Shown: positions 7,810-16,184 of the stretch, in pieces
Position numbering within the stretch: the first letter of the stretch is position 1
Layout: each line of letters opens with the position of its first letter
Source: Bacteroidales bacterium
GTDB lineage: Bacteria; Bacteroidota; Bacteroidia; Bacteroidales; P3
Assembly (NCBI GenBank): GCA_017479705.1
Contig: JAFVCA010000028.1
Span: forward strand, 1 to 59,360
Direction of reading: 5' to 3'
Length of the DNA: 59,360 nucleotides
The notes under the pieces: model-generated
What the model was told of the DNA's origin: nothing
Databases searched by the model: none
The model's input: the letters and a program-made list of their open reading frames with translations, nothing else
Made by a program: the position numbers and the translations under genes

Positions 7810-8862
7810 TTACCGTTTTGACTGCGGACTCACCTCCATGCCCTCGGACACTTTCAGCATACCGTCCACAATAACGGTGTCGTTTTCGCAAAGGCCCTCA
7901 TTGATTAGTACTCCTGTGCGCGTCAAATCCGCCACGCGGACAGGCTGTCTGTGGGCTTTGCCCTGCCTGACGAGCCAGAGGTAGCGGCTGCCGTCGTTGG
8001 CCATCTGCACGGCACGTCCTGGCAACTCGTAACCCTCGCCCATCTCTTCGGCGGGGAGCCGACAGGTGCATACCATGCCTGGCAAGAGGCCTTGGGGTTT
8101 CCGCAATAACCGGATACGGAAACTATAGCTGTGTGCAACCACATCGGCGGTAACGTCACGCTCCGCCACAATCCCGGGCAGAGCCATCCCGACGGAATCC
8201 TGCAAGGCTGCGACATCCACTACCACCCGCGTGCCGACACGGAGACGGTTCACATCCACCTCAGGCACACCGATGCGGACATAGAGGGCTGAGAGGTTCA
8301 CAATATTCATCAGGGGCATGCCCGGCGCGACGTGCGACCCCGCTTCCGCCACTATTCCCTCCACCGTCCCGCCCACCGGGGCATAAAGGCTGCAATCCTC
8401 CAAACGGCGTTTGGCAATCTGGTATGCACCCTGTGCCTGACTGTAGCGCGTCTGCACCTCCACCCATTTGATTTCTGGCAGACTGCCTTTTTCATACACC
8501 TGCTTGGCGCGGTTGTATCCATCCCGGGCCTGGTCAAGGGTGGCTGCGGCCACGTCGCATGCATTGGCCGCGTCGCGGCTGTCGATGGTGGCCAGCAGGT
8601 GACCCGCCTCAACCTGCTGCCCGTTCCTTACATGGATGGCTGCCACCCTTCCCCCTATGCCGAAGCCCACAGGCGTGGAGGAGGCCTCCTCCACGGTGCC
8701 CACATAGCTGCGATGGCTGTGCGCCGTTCCGCCCCGGACGGCCATCACACCGACCGACACGGGGTCACGCTCCCCCTCCTGCGGCTGCGCCTGGCATCCG
8801 GCAATCAGCAGCAAGGCCGACAACAGCAGGGCATTCCCCACCTCTTTGGCATACCGACCCAT
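7810..8862 (-). CDS. Periplasmic adaptor lipoprotein of the RND pump (membrane fusion protein)
   Basis: The protein is 350 residues from the ATG at 8862; an in-frame GTG one codon earlier is possible but overlaps the upstream gene more. It begins with a lipoprotein signal ending LLLIAGC, so it should be lipid-anchored. A barrel-sandwich (lipoyl) half follows (GGRVAAIHVRNGQQVEAGHLL), then an alpha-helical hairpin around YNRAKQVYEKGSLPEIKWVE, then the second lipoyl half with GGTVEGIVAEAGSHVAPGMP and beta-barrel strands. It links the pump to the TolC-like channel. Its start overlaps the stop of the upstream gene (TGATG), so the two are coupled in translation. Confidence 0.9.
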   Translation of the reverse strand: MGRYAKEVGNALLLSALLLIAGCQAQPQEGERDPVSVGVMAVRGGTAHSHRSYVGTVEEASSTPVGFGIGGRVAAIHVRNGQQVEAGHLLATIDSRDAANACDVAAATLDQARDGYNRAKQVYEKGSLPEIKWVEVQTRYSQAQGAYQIAKRRLEDCSLYAPVGGTVEGIVAEAGSHVAPGMPLMNIVNLSALYVRIGVPEVDVNRLRVGTRVVVDVAALQDSVGMALPGIVAERDVTADVVAHSYSFRIRLLRKPQGLLPGMVCTCRLPAEEMGEGYELPGRAVQMANDGSRYLWLVRQGKAHRQPVRVADLTRTGVLINEGLCENDTVIVDGMLKVSEGMEVSPQSKR

Positions 8863-9404
8863 CACAGCTGGCGCATTTCCTGTTTCAGAAATTCGAGAGC
8901 CGGAGCTGTGGGCTGTTTGCCCTCGGCCACCGTGGCGAAGATGATACCCGCCAAACGGGCAGGGTCGGCATCGGCCGGCACAGTGATGGCAGCCGAATTG
9001 ATGACACCCACCATCTCATCCTTGGCCTTGCGGATGAGGTTCCAAGCCTCGGACGAGATGTAGACCTGCTGGCTGAGGTTGTGTTCCCACTCGTCGCGGA
9101 TGGTCTTGGTCATCACGCCCTGCAACAGCTTAGTGTCCATGCCTGGCTGGTAGCAGCGGAGCACGAGGCTCTCCGGCGAGATGCGCTCTAAGAAGAGAGC
9201 CATGCGCTCGTATGCCTGCAACCTGATGGGGGTGACCAGCTTCACCGCCTCGCGGTGCTCTTCCACGCGCATTTGCAGCATTTCCAGCTTCTGCTGATTG
9301 TCAAAATACCGCTTCGTGATGCGGAAAAAGATGTACCCGGCCAAAGCCAGCGTGGCCAAAACAGCCACCAAGGCACTAAGGAAAGCAATGAGAAATATCT
9401 TCAT
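8862..9404 (-). CDS. Conserved Bacteroidota membrane-anchored protein (DUF7935-like), first gene of the efflux operon
   Basis: The 180-residue protein has one N-terminal transmembrane helix (residues 3-27, FLIAFLSALVAVLATLALAGYI read in part), a short basic and coiled-coil stretch (KRYFDNQQKLEMLQMRVEEHRE), then a soluble domain containing LQAYERMALFLERISPESLV and a helical C-terminus. Proteins with this N-terminal helix plus LQAYERM...LER motif are widespread in Bacteroidota and lack a known role; DUF7935 is the family I think it belongs to, not confirmed. It overlaps the adaptor gene by one base, which suggests co-expression but not necessarily a shared function. Confidence 0.7.
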   Translation of the reverse strand: MKIFLIAFLSALVAVLATLALAGYIFFRITKRYFDNQQKLEMLQMRVEEHREAVKLVTPIRLQAYERMALFLERISPESLVLRCYQPGMDTKLLQGVMTKTIRDEWEHNLSQQVYISSEAWNLIRKAKDEMVGVINSAAITVPADADPARLAGIIFATVAEGKQPTAPALEFLKQEMRQL

Positions 9405-9612
9405 AAAGTGAAAATTGAAAACAATACAAACAATTAAAAATTAAAACGCGACTCACACATTCAAACATTCCCACATTCAAAATTGATTCACGAACTATTT
9501 TTTACATATAATCTTCATATAATTGACTATTAATTAATGGATAATTCATGGTAATTCGTGTAGAAAATATGCATATTAATTCAGGTTGTTTACTTATTCT
9601 GATGAATTGGAT
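9405..9612. other. Intergenic gap between the efflux operon and lepA with repeat scraps
   Basis: The first half carries AAAATTGAAAAC and CACATTCAAACATTCCCACA runs related to the dispersed AT-rich repeat, in inverted orientation. The second half is very AT-rich (TTAATTAATGG) and ends in a short ATTCATGGTAATTCGTG stretch similar to one at 1258-1285. I see no gene and no clear TAnnTTTG promoter for the efflux operon. Confidence 0.5.
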
Positions 9613-11418
9613 TTAATCCAGTTTCAGGACGGCGAGGAAGGCGCTTTGGGGCACTTCGACGTTGCCGACCTGGCGCATGCGTTTCTTGCCTTCTTTCTGT
9701 TTCTCCAGCAGTTTGCGCTTGCGGGTGATGTCGCCGCCGTAGCATTTGGCAGTGACGTCCTTGCGCACCTGGCGCACTGTCTCGCGGGCGATGATTTTGC
9801 TGCCGATGGCGGCCTGTATGGCTACGTCGAACTGCTGCCGGGGTATGAGTTCTTTCAACTTCTCGCACATGCGGCGGCCTATGGGGTAGGCGTTGTCGAC
9901 ATAAGTGAGGGTGGAGAGGGCATCCACGGGGTCGCCGTTGAGCAGGATCTCGAGTTTCACCAGCTTGGAGGGTTGGAATCCGTTTATGTAGTAGTCGAAC
10001 GAGGCGTAGCCTTTGGAGATGCTCTTGAGCTTGTCGTAGAAGTCGAACACTACTTCGCCTAACGGCAGGTCGAAGGTTATCTCTATGCGGTCGGTGGTCA
10101 GATAGGTTTGGTTTTTGAGTATGCCGCGCTTGTCCATGCAGAGCTTGATAACCGACCCGATAAAGTCGGCCTTGGTAATTATCTGGGCGTGGATATACGG
10201 TTCATACACCTCGGCAATATTGTTGGGCTCAGGCATGCCGGAGGGGTTATACACATCCTTCTCCTCGCCGTTGGTCAGTTTCACCTTGTACTGCACATTG
10301 GGCACCGTGGTGATAACGTCCATGTTGAACTCGCGTTCGAGGCGTTCCTGCACGATTTCCATGTGCAGAAGCCCCAGGAAGCCGCAGCGGAATCCGAAGC
10401 CGAGGGCTAAGGAGCTTTCGGGTTCGAAGGTGAGGGAGGCATCGTTGAGCTGCAATTTCTCCAACGAGGCGCGCAACTCCTCATAGTCGTCGGTGTCGAC
10501 GGGATAAACGCCGGCAAACACCATAGGCTTGACGGCCTCAAAGCCCTCAATGGCCTTTTCGCAGGGCCGCTGCACATGGGTGATGGTGTCGCCCACGCGC
10601 ACCTCTTTGGAGGTCTTGATGCCGCTGATGATGTACCCCACGTCGCCAGCGCGCAGCTCTTTGCGGGGTTCCATGTTGAGGCGCAGCACTCCAATCTCGT
10701 CGGCATGGTAGTCCTTTTCGGTGCTGACAAACATCACATGGTCGTTGGTACGCAGGGTGCCGTTGACGATGCGGAAGTAGCTGATGATGCCGCGGAAGGG
10801 ATTAAACACCGAATCGAACACCAAGGCCTGCAGCGGGGCCTCCGGGTCGCCCTGCGGGGCGGGGAAACGGTCGACAATGGCCCGCAGCACCTCCGGCACA
10901 CCCATACCCGTCTTGGCGCTACAGGAGAGGATTTCCTCGCGCTTGCAACCCAGCAGGTCGATAATCTCGTCGGCCACCTCCTCGGGCATGGCGCTGTCGA
11001 GGTCAATCTTATTCATGACGGGGATAATCTCCAGGTCGTTTTCCAACGCCAGGTAGAGGTTGGAGATGGTCTGAGCCTGGATGCCCTGGGTGGCATCCAC
11101 CACCAGCAGGGCGCCCTCGCAGGCGGCGATGGAGCGGCTCACCTCATAGCTGAAGTCCACATGGCCGGGTGTGTCAATCAAATTCAGCACAAAGTCCCGG
11201 CCCGCGTTAGCGCCGTCGCCGTCGTAGCGGTAGTTCATCTGGATGGCGTGGCTCTTGATGGTGATGCCGCGCTCCTTCTCCAAATCCATGTCGTCCAGCA
11301 CCTGGTCCTGCATCTCGCGCTGCGAAACGGTGGCGGTATACTCCAGCAAGCGGTCAGCCAGCGTGCTCTTGCCGTGGTCGATATGGGCTATAATACAAAA
11401 ATTGCGTATGTTGTTCAT
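9613..11418 (-). CDS. lepA: Elongation factor 4 (LepA), ribosome back-translocating GTPase
   Basis: The start is taken at the ATG giving [19 protein letters not shown], the usual LepA beginning; an ATG 21 bp further upstream would add seven unconserved residues. The product is 601 residues, normal for the family. GTPase motifs are AHIDHGKST (P loop), DTPGHVDF (G3) and NKID (G4), followed by domain II, EF-G-like domains III and V, and the LepA-specific C-terminal region ending in [19 protein letters not shown] and AVLKLD. It binds ribosomes and remodels stalled elongation complexes, acting in the cytosol. It appears monocistronic with its own promoter upstream. Confidence 0.97.
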   Translation of the reverse strand: MNNIRNFCIIAHIDHGKSTLADRLLEYTATVSQREMQDQVLDDMDLEKERGITIKSHAIQMNYRYDGDGANAGRDFVLNLIDTPGHVDFSYEVSRSIAACEGALLVVDATQGIQAQTISNLYLALENDLEIIPVMNKIDLDSAMPEEVADEIIDLLGCKREEILSCSAKTGMGVPEVLRAIVDRFPAPQGDPEAPLQALVFDSVFNPFRGIISYFRIVNGTLRTNDHVMFVSTEKDYHADEIGVLRLNMEPRKELRAGDVGYIISGIKTSKEVRVGDTITHVQRPCEKAIEGFEAVKPMVFAGVYPVDTDDYEELRASLEKLQLNDASLTFEPESSLALGFGFRCGFLGLLHMEIVQERLEREFNMDVITTVPNVQYKVKLTNGEEKDVYNPSGMPEPNNIAEVYEPYIHAQIITKADFIGSVIKLCMDKRGILKNQTYLTTDRIEITFDLPLGEVVFDFYDKLKSISKGYASFDYYINGFQPSKLVKLEILLNGDPVDALSTLTYVDNAYPIGRRMCEKLKELIPRQQFDVAIQAAIGSKIIARETVRQVRKDVTAKCYGGDITRKRKLLEKQKEGKKRMRQVGNVEVPQSAFLAVLKLD

Positions 11419-11488
11419 CGTGTAGTAAGTGTCGTTCAATTACTTGCCGCCTACAAGTCGCCCTGCCGACAGCATAAAATCAAAAATG

Positions 11489-11496
11489 CAAATATA
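11489..11496 (-). promoter_or_regulatory. Promoter -7 box for lepA
   Basis: The minus strand reads TATATTTG, a perfect TAnnTTTG element, 71 bp before the chosen lepA ATG. The position 19 bp further upstream reads TTCA, only a partial match to the TTTG element. Confidence 0.6.
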
Positions 11497-11552
11497 CACT
11501 TTTTTTTTGAGAAATTGAAAATTATGCGATTTATAATGATGGTTTGATAGCA

Positions 11553-11725
11553 TCCCGACAGGAACGAGACCTTGCATAACACGGTACAAGAGGACGGAGT
11601 CTTCACAGTGCCGTGACAAGACAACCAATAGACCAGCGTCCCGACAGGTACGCGACACAAAACGAATAAAATAAATTCACCTAAAGTGTCTGTGATGGCT
11701 CTTCGACCCTTCTTCAATCCCCCTT
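11553..11725. repeat. 86-bp hairpin repeat, left copy (one full unit plus terminal half-unit)
   Basis: One complete 86-bp unit starts at 11553 and the next begins at 11639, but the latter breaks off after TCCCGACAGGTACGCGACAC into a conserved end block (AAAACGAATAAA ... ACCTAAAG ... TTCGACCCTTCTTC). The same unit and the same end block occur on the other side of the ATPase gene in the same orientation. The unit contains the hairpin GAGGAC-GGA-GTCTTC inside CACGGTAC...AGTGCCGTG, where GTCTTC keeps pairing through a G-U pair. Confidence 0.85.
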
Positions 11726-11759
11726 CACAGGCTCTTCTATTTCATGGCACTTATCTCAG

Positions 11760-12968
11760 TCAATACAGCATCCCGAACATCCATAGCGGAATGCGGTTGC
11801 GGCTGCCAATCTCAATACAGTCAATGGCAAGAAAACTATCCTCCACATCCTTTATCTGCTCAAAGGTCTTGTTCTTGCCCCCCACCTCAAACAGATATTT
11901 GTTGTCAACAAGGAAATCCCCTTGCTTGGGATAACACACCTCATGGTTGCACAACATTTGATTTAAAAAGAATGTCTCTCGGAGAGTGCCTGTATTAACT
12001 TGTGTGGTCAGAGCATACATCAAGTTTGTATTGTTTAGATATATTTTCTCAGGTCTCGACATCTTATTGATGCTCTTTGCATCGTCGCCAAGCAAATTCA
12101 CCAGCCCGCTCCGCTGTAGTGCATAAAGCATCTTCAGTCCTTGGTTTCTGTCCGTGTCCAGTTCTCGAAACAGCTGGCTCATATTCAACTTCTGTGGGAC
12201 GGACTCAGCCAATATCATCAACATTTTACGAATCTTTCTGATAGTGGAAAGCGTCACCTCCTCAACCGCAGGATAGTCCCCTTCCAGTATCTGGTTCACC
12301 ACACTTGTCAACCGCTGTTCGTAGCTCTTGCGTGCCTCTTTGTAGAACGGATAGTACCCCGCCATGCAGTATCTCTCAAAGGCAGGTATTACCTTGATAT
12401 TCGATGTTAGCTCCATGGCAATTGCGGTATGATTCATCACCAGCTCCTCAAGTGTAAGCGGCTTCAAATTATACAACCCTTCATACAGCAGGTACTCCCT
12501 AAACGACATACCCTGCAAAGTGTACGTCCGCAACCTGCGCGACAAGTCGGCTTGTGCGTTATCGATTTTCAGCATCGACGAGCCGCTAAAGACAATATTC
12601 ATGTCGGAATACTCGTCATAGATATTCTTTATCAAACGCTGCCAAAGAGGAAAATAATGAACCTCATCAAGAAAGAGGTATTTCCCGCCATGTGTGTAAA
12701 AATACTCCACAAGGTCTCTTACATCGTGAGTGGTAAACCATAAGTCGTCTAACGACACATAGAGCACACTCTGTTTGTCTGATATCTCCTCTTTGATATG
12801 TTGAAACATCAAAGTAGTCTTGCCACTACCTTTCGGCCCCTTTATCCCGATAAGACGGTTTGTCCAGTCAATCTCATTATAAAGATAGCGGTGAAAGGAT
12901 GTAGGAGCCGTGCCTATCCGCCTATTGCTAATGCGTTCCAACTGGCTGAAATCAAATTGGTCTATCAT
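11760..12968 (-). CDS. AAA-family ATPase with C-terminal DUF4143-type domain
   Basis: The 402-residue protein has Walker A GPKGSGKTT (residues 44-52), Walker B KYLFLDEVH (near 95-103) and a sensor-like VFSGSS (near 126-131), followed by an arginine pair in LSRRLRTY. The second half holds a winged-helix-like segment and a restriction-nuclease-like end (QGDFLVDNKYLFEVGGKNK), the usual form of the AAA_14/DUF4143 ATPases common in Bacteroidales. Their function is not established; they are abundant, variable and often mobile. It stands alone and both flanks carry homologous 86-bp hairpin repeats, which sets it apart from neighbouring housekeeping genes and suggests it moves or is exchanged as a cassette. 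Confidence 0.88.
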   Translation of the reverse strand: MIDQFDFSQLERISNRRIGTAPTSFHRYLYNEIDWTNRLIGIKGPKGSGKTTLMFQHIKEEISDKQSVLYVSLDDLWFTTHDVRDLVEYFYTHGGKYLFLDEVHYFPLWQRLIKNIYDEYSDMNIVFSGSSMLKIDNAQADLSRRLRTYTLQGMSFREYLLYEGLYNLKPLTLEELVMNHTAIAMELTSNIKVIPAFERYCMAGYYPFYKEARKSYEQRLTSVVNQILEGDYPAVEEVTLSTIRKIRKMLMILAESVPQKLNMSQLFRELDTDRNQGLKMLYALQRSGLVNLLGDDAKSINKMSRPEKIYLNNTNLMYALTTQVNTGTLRETFFLNQMLCNHEVCYPKQGDFLVDNKYLFEVGGKNKTFEQIKDVEDSFLAIDCIEIGSRNRIPLWMFGMLY

Positions 12969-13024
12969 GATAATTATTTTTTAGCAGCAATAACGAATAA
13001 TATCTGAAAATATTGTTTTAGCGG

Positions 13025-13080
13025 CAAAAATAATGTTTACAAACACTAAATTATATTCAAAATCAATGTTTGGAAACACT
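13025..13080 (-). promoter_or_regulatory. Promoter and paired palindromes before the ATPase gene
   Basis: The minus strand has TATTTTTG (13025-13032), a full -7 element, 57 bp before the ATPase ATG. Immediately upstream lie two 16-bp sites spaced 33 bp apart, AATGTTTACAAACACT (13032-13047) and AATGTTTGGAAACACT (13065-13080). Each is itself a near palindrome (GTTTnnAAAC), as expected for operators of a dimeric regulator. Binding is inferred. Confidence 0.55.
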
Positions 13081-13214
13081 GTTTTTAGCATCTTTTTCGC
13101 TTTTGCAAAAGTGAATTTTACATCTTTTTTCACTTCTCAAAAAGCGAATGCCACTTGTCGGCAATCGCCTTTTGCATGAGGCATTCAGTGAAAGAGTAGA
13201 AAACTGGCGATTCG

Positions 13215-13710
13215 TCCCGACAGGAACGAGACCTTGCATAACACGGTACAAGAGGACAAAGTCCTCGCAGTTCCGTGATAAGACTGTCTGAGAGCCAGCG
13301 TCCCGACAGGGATGCGACCTTGCATAACACGGTACAAGAGGACGAAGTCCTCGCAGTGCCGTGAGGAGACCGTCTGAGAGCCAGCGTCCCGACAGGGACG
13401 CGACCTTGCATAACACGGTACAAGAGGACGAAGTCCTCGCAGTGCCGTGAGGAGACCGTCGATGAGCCAGCGTCCCGTCAGGGACGAGACCTTGCATAAC
13501 ACGGTACAAGAGGACGAAGTCCTCGCAGTGCCGTGAGGAGACCGTCGATGAGCCAGCGTCCCGACAGGGACGCGACCTTGCATAACACGGTACAAGAAGA
13601 CGGAGTCCTCGCAGTGCCGTGATAGACCGGCGTCCCGACAGGGACGCGACACAAAACGAATAAACCTACCTAAAGAGAGTGTGATGGTTCTTCGATCCTT
13701 CTTCGGTCTC
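13215..13710. repeat. 86-bp hairpin repeat array, right copy (five units plus terminal half-unit)
   Basis: Units start at 13215, 13301, 13387, 13473 and 13559, an exact 86-bp period, and the final half-unit begins at 13633 after a 74-bp unit. Each unit has a small hairpin (CGTCCC-GACA-GGGACG) and a larger one: CACGGTAC (13414-13421 in the third unit) pairs with GTGCCGTG (13442-13449), enclosing GAGGAC-GAA-GTCCTC (13424-13438). Substitutions such as GAAGAC opposite GTCCTC keep the stem through wobble pairs. The end block from 13633 matches the one at 11639. Minus-strand frames stay open through the array by chance, since 86 is not divisible by three; they are not genes. Confidence 0.9.
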
Positions 13711-13856
13711 TCGGCGAGGTCGGCCTATCCATCAGGTGGATTATGCCTGATATGACCCCAATCAGTATGCAGAAAAAAGGAAGTGCCACTTCGGGTTTTC
13801 AACGAATAGCCGAAGTGGCGCTTTGAGATTTATTTGTTTTCATGAATGGCTTTGCT

Positions 13857-15590
13857 TTAGTGCGTGTACCATGTGATTATGCTATTATCGAGGCCTGTTC
13901 CACTTTGCAATTCGGTCTGTATAACTGTAGGACAAGTGATAGCGCAGGCACCAGAGATAGAAGCGAGACCTGAACACATTTGGTATTTCCCAGTTTGCCC
14001 ATTATGATTAGAAAGAGCATTCATGTCAAAGTCATTAAGATTGAGACTTGTTAGTCTGCTACAATTACAGAACATGTACCGCATATCATTCACATTGGAT
14101 GTGTTGAAGTTGGAGAGATTGAGGCTTGTTAGACCACTGCAACCAATGAACATATTTGACATATTCGTGACACTGGATGTGTTAAAGTTGGAGAAGTTGA
14201 GGCTGGTTAGGCTGCTGCAACCAACGAACATCCTATTCATATTTGTAACATTGGAAGTGTTGAGGTAAGAGAGATTGAGGCTGGTTAGGCTTCTACAATT
14301 AAAGAACATTGATCTCATATCCGTGACATTGAAAGTGCTGAAATTGGAGATATTGAGGCTGGTCAGGCTGCTGCAACCAACGAACATATTTGACATATCC
14401 GTGACATTGGAAGTGTTGAAGTTGGAGAGGTTGAGGCTGGTCAGATCTCTGCACTCCCAGAACATCCCAGACATATTAGTGACATTAGAGGTGTTGAAGT
14501 TGTTCCCAAAATCAATACTGGTGAGTGCTTGGCCGTCAAACATGTTGCCACTGTTAGTATTGGCGTTAATTCTATTGGATGAAGTAGAAACCACCCAGGT
14601 GGTGCCGTTCATATTGCCATAAATTGGATATTGAGATGTGGCTATGGAAAGGGTTGTACCCGATGTAACATAGGCATTATTGTATTCAAAACGTATCGCT
14701 GTGGCATTCTGGGGAATGGCTGCATTGAATGTTGGTCCATCAACAAGTTCAGCAGCGATGATTTGGGCCAATTCATCCACATTGACGGTAACGGTAGTAA
14801 TAGTGTTGTGAGCTAGAGTGGCATCCTCGATGGGAATAGACTTATAACCCGTGGGAGTCGTGACAGTAACGGTTACGTCGCTTGGGGTGGAGAATTCAGA
14901 TACTATCACATCAAAATATTCTGTTGCCAAAGGCTCAACTGTTTTCATCGGGTTGTTGTCTGTCTTGCAAAGGCTAACCGAATGAGAACCTGTTGAAGAG
15001 GGGATAGTGATAGCATCCGTGCTTTCGCCAGTGATAGTGGCGGTACCTGTACCGCTGAGAATAGCGCTTTCAGCAGTGATGGTGATGCTTGTAACAGGTA
15101 GTTGGGCATTGATGGCGTTGCTGACATACACCCTCACCACAGAGCAAAGGTTGTGAAACTGTAGAGTGCTACCCCTGTTGATAAAGGCACCCATGGGGAC
15201 ATCCACCCGCTGATGGGTGCCCACCATTTCAAACACCTGTGTTGCAGGCAGGGTAACAGCCACAGAGCTACTGCTGTTGATATTGTCATTGCTATTGGTG
15301 AGAATACCGGCAGGAAAGATGGCGCGGTAACCCGAAGTACTGTTTGCCACATTAGGTATCTGTGCGGAATTCTCCATTGCCGTCTGCAACGAGTAATCGG
15401 CATCGTTGATTCTTATCTGGTCACCATTATGCCAATAGGGTGTGTGGTCGTTGATATAGACCTTTGAGTCGTTGCTGACTTTCTGGATGACCGCGTTGAG
15501 GGTGACGACATCCTTGTCTTTCTGACAGCTGACGGCACTGAGAGCCAGCAAGGCTGCAAAGAACGAAAAAATGACATATTGCTTCTTCAT
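13857..15590 (-). CDS. Fimbrillin-like lipoprotein with BspA-type (DUF285) leucine-rich repeats
   Basis: The start is placed at MKKQYVIFSFFAALLALSAV, a lipoprotein signal ending AVSC, giving 577 residues; the longer frame upstream would bury the signal peptide. Residues about 25-300 look like a Bacteroidales fimbrillin/Mfa-type domain (WHNGDQIRIND, YRAIFPAGIL, VTLPATQ, LQFHNLCSVVRVYV). From about 356 to 512 there are six 26-residue repeats of the form LTSLNLSNFNTSNVTDMSNM plus a Phe-x-x-Cys end, the BspA/DUF285 repeat known from adhesins. A 65-residue cap closes the protein. It is probably surface exposed and adhesive. It follows a small companion gene by 38 bp. Confidence 0.85.
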   Translation of the reverse strand: MKKQYVIFSFFAALLALSAVSCQKDKDVVTLNAVIQKVSNDSKVYINDHTPYWHNGDQIRINDADYSLQTAMENSAQIPNVANSTSGYRAIFPAGILTNSNDNINSSSSVAVTLPATQVFEMVGTHQRVDVPMGAFINRGSTLQFHNLCSVVRVYVSNAINAQLPVTSITITAESAILSGTGTATITGESTDAITIPSSTGSHSVSLCKTDNNPMKTVEPLATEYFDVIVSEFSTPSDVTVTVTTPTGYKSIPIEDATLAHNTITTVTVNVDELAQIIAAELVDGPTFNAAIPQNATAIRFEYNNAYVTSGTTLSIATSQYPIYGNMNGTTWVVSTSSNRINANTNSGNMFDGQALTSIDFGNNFNTSNVTNMSGMFWECRDLTSLNLSNFNTSNVTDMSNMFVGCSSLTSLNISNFSTFNVTDMRSMFFNCRSLTSLNLSYLNTSNVTNMNRMFVGCSSLTSLNFSNFNTSSVTNMSNMFIGCSGLTSLNLSNFNTSNVNDMRYMFCNCSRLTSLNLNDFDMNALSNHNGQTGKYQMCSGLASISGACAITCPTVIQTELQSGTGLDNSIITWYTH

Positions 15591-15628
15591 AGTATGAGTA
15601 TTCAATGTTTGATAATTTGATAAATTGT

Positions 15629-15865
15629 TTAATTCCATGAACCTGTGCCGAAGACATCGGTACCCTGAGAGGAACCGCTGTTCCATCCGGCATCTCCGAA
15701 ACGGTTGGCTTCTGTATTTGATGTCGGTCCATCCCATGTGTCACTATCGAAGAGGGGCAGTTCGAATCCATCCGTCCGAACCGACATCTGTAACCCCTCT
15801 TCCACCACAAAGGATACCAATGTAACCTTAGGCGGGTCATAATTGAGTTTGTATTTCTTTTCCAT
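15629..15865 (-). CDS. Small Bacteroidales companion protein of a fimbrillin-like operon
   Basis: The 78-residue product starts MEKKYKLNYDPPKVTLVSFV, continues VEEGLQMSV and ends in a Gly/Ser/Asp/Trp-rich tail (DVFGTGSWN). It has no signal peptide or membrane helix. Short proteins of this design, with a basic start, an EEGLQ-like motif and an acidic Trp-containing tail, are common just upstream of fimbrillin-type lipoproteins in Bacteroidales. Their role is not known to me. The internal ATG at 15865 is preferred over one 54 bp upstream because that extension runs into the inverted-repeat leader. Confidence 0.6.
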   Translation of the reverse strand: MEKKYKLNYDPPKVTLVSFVVEEGLQMSVRTDGFELPLFDSDTWDGPTSNTEANRFGDAGWNSGSSQGTDVFGTGSWN

Positions 15866-15905
15866 AGGCAAGAATTGTATAATGTTGTTCTGTTTAGTGT
15901 TTTCG

Positions 15906-16044
15906 TATTGTACGGGCATAAGAAAATCGTGGAACTTTTCTTACGACTTCTTAGGTGTTCCACGACCCGTACAATCAATAAGTAAAGCCCACGATTTCTC
16001 GTGAGCGTTTACCGCTTTATCTGATTGTACTTGATATGTGGAAC
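15906..16044. repeat. Three-part inverted repeat upstream of the fimbrillin-like operon
   Basis: Copy A has ATTGTACGGG (15906-15915) and CGTGGAAC (15927-15934). Copy B is the inverse, GTTCCACG (15957-15964, with the G at 15956 also fitting) followed by CCCGTACAAT (15966-15975). Copy C repeats A: ATTGTAC (16024-16030) and GTGGAAC (16038-16044). B can pair with A or C but not both. A small CACGA-TTTC-TCGTG hairpin lies between B and C. The element lies 3' of the methyltransferase operon and 5' of the small companion gene. Confidence 0.75.
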
Positions 16045-16184
16045 TTCAAGAAGTCAGCAGAAGCGAAAACGCTTTATTCTATGTTATTTATCTACATTAT
16101 TCTTCTTTCGATATGTTGTCTTTTTAGTTGTTATCATTTCCTATTTCTGGGTATTCATTTATCTTTGTATCAGATACACGTATT

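Noticed and set aside
13063-13652. Long open minus-strand frames through the 86-bp array (MYRVMQG..., PCYARS...)
   Set aside because: They are translations of the repeat in all three frames, made possible because the 86-bp unit has no stop codon; no start site, composition or homology supports a protein.
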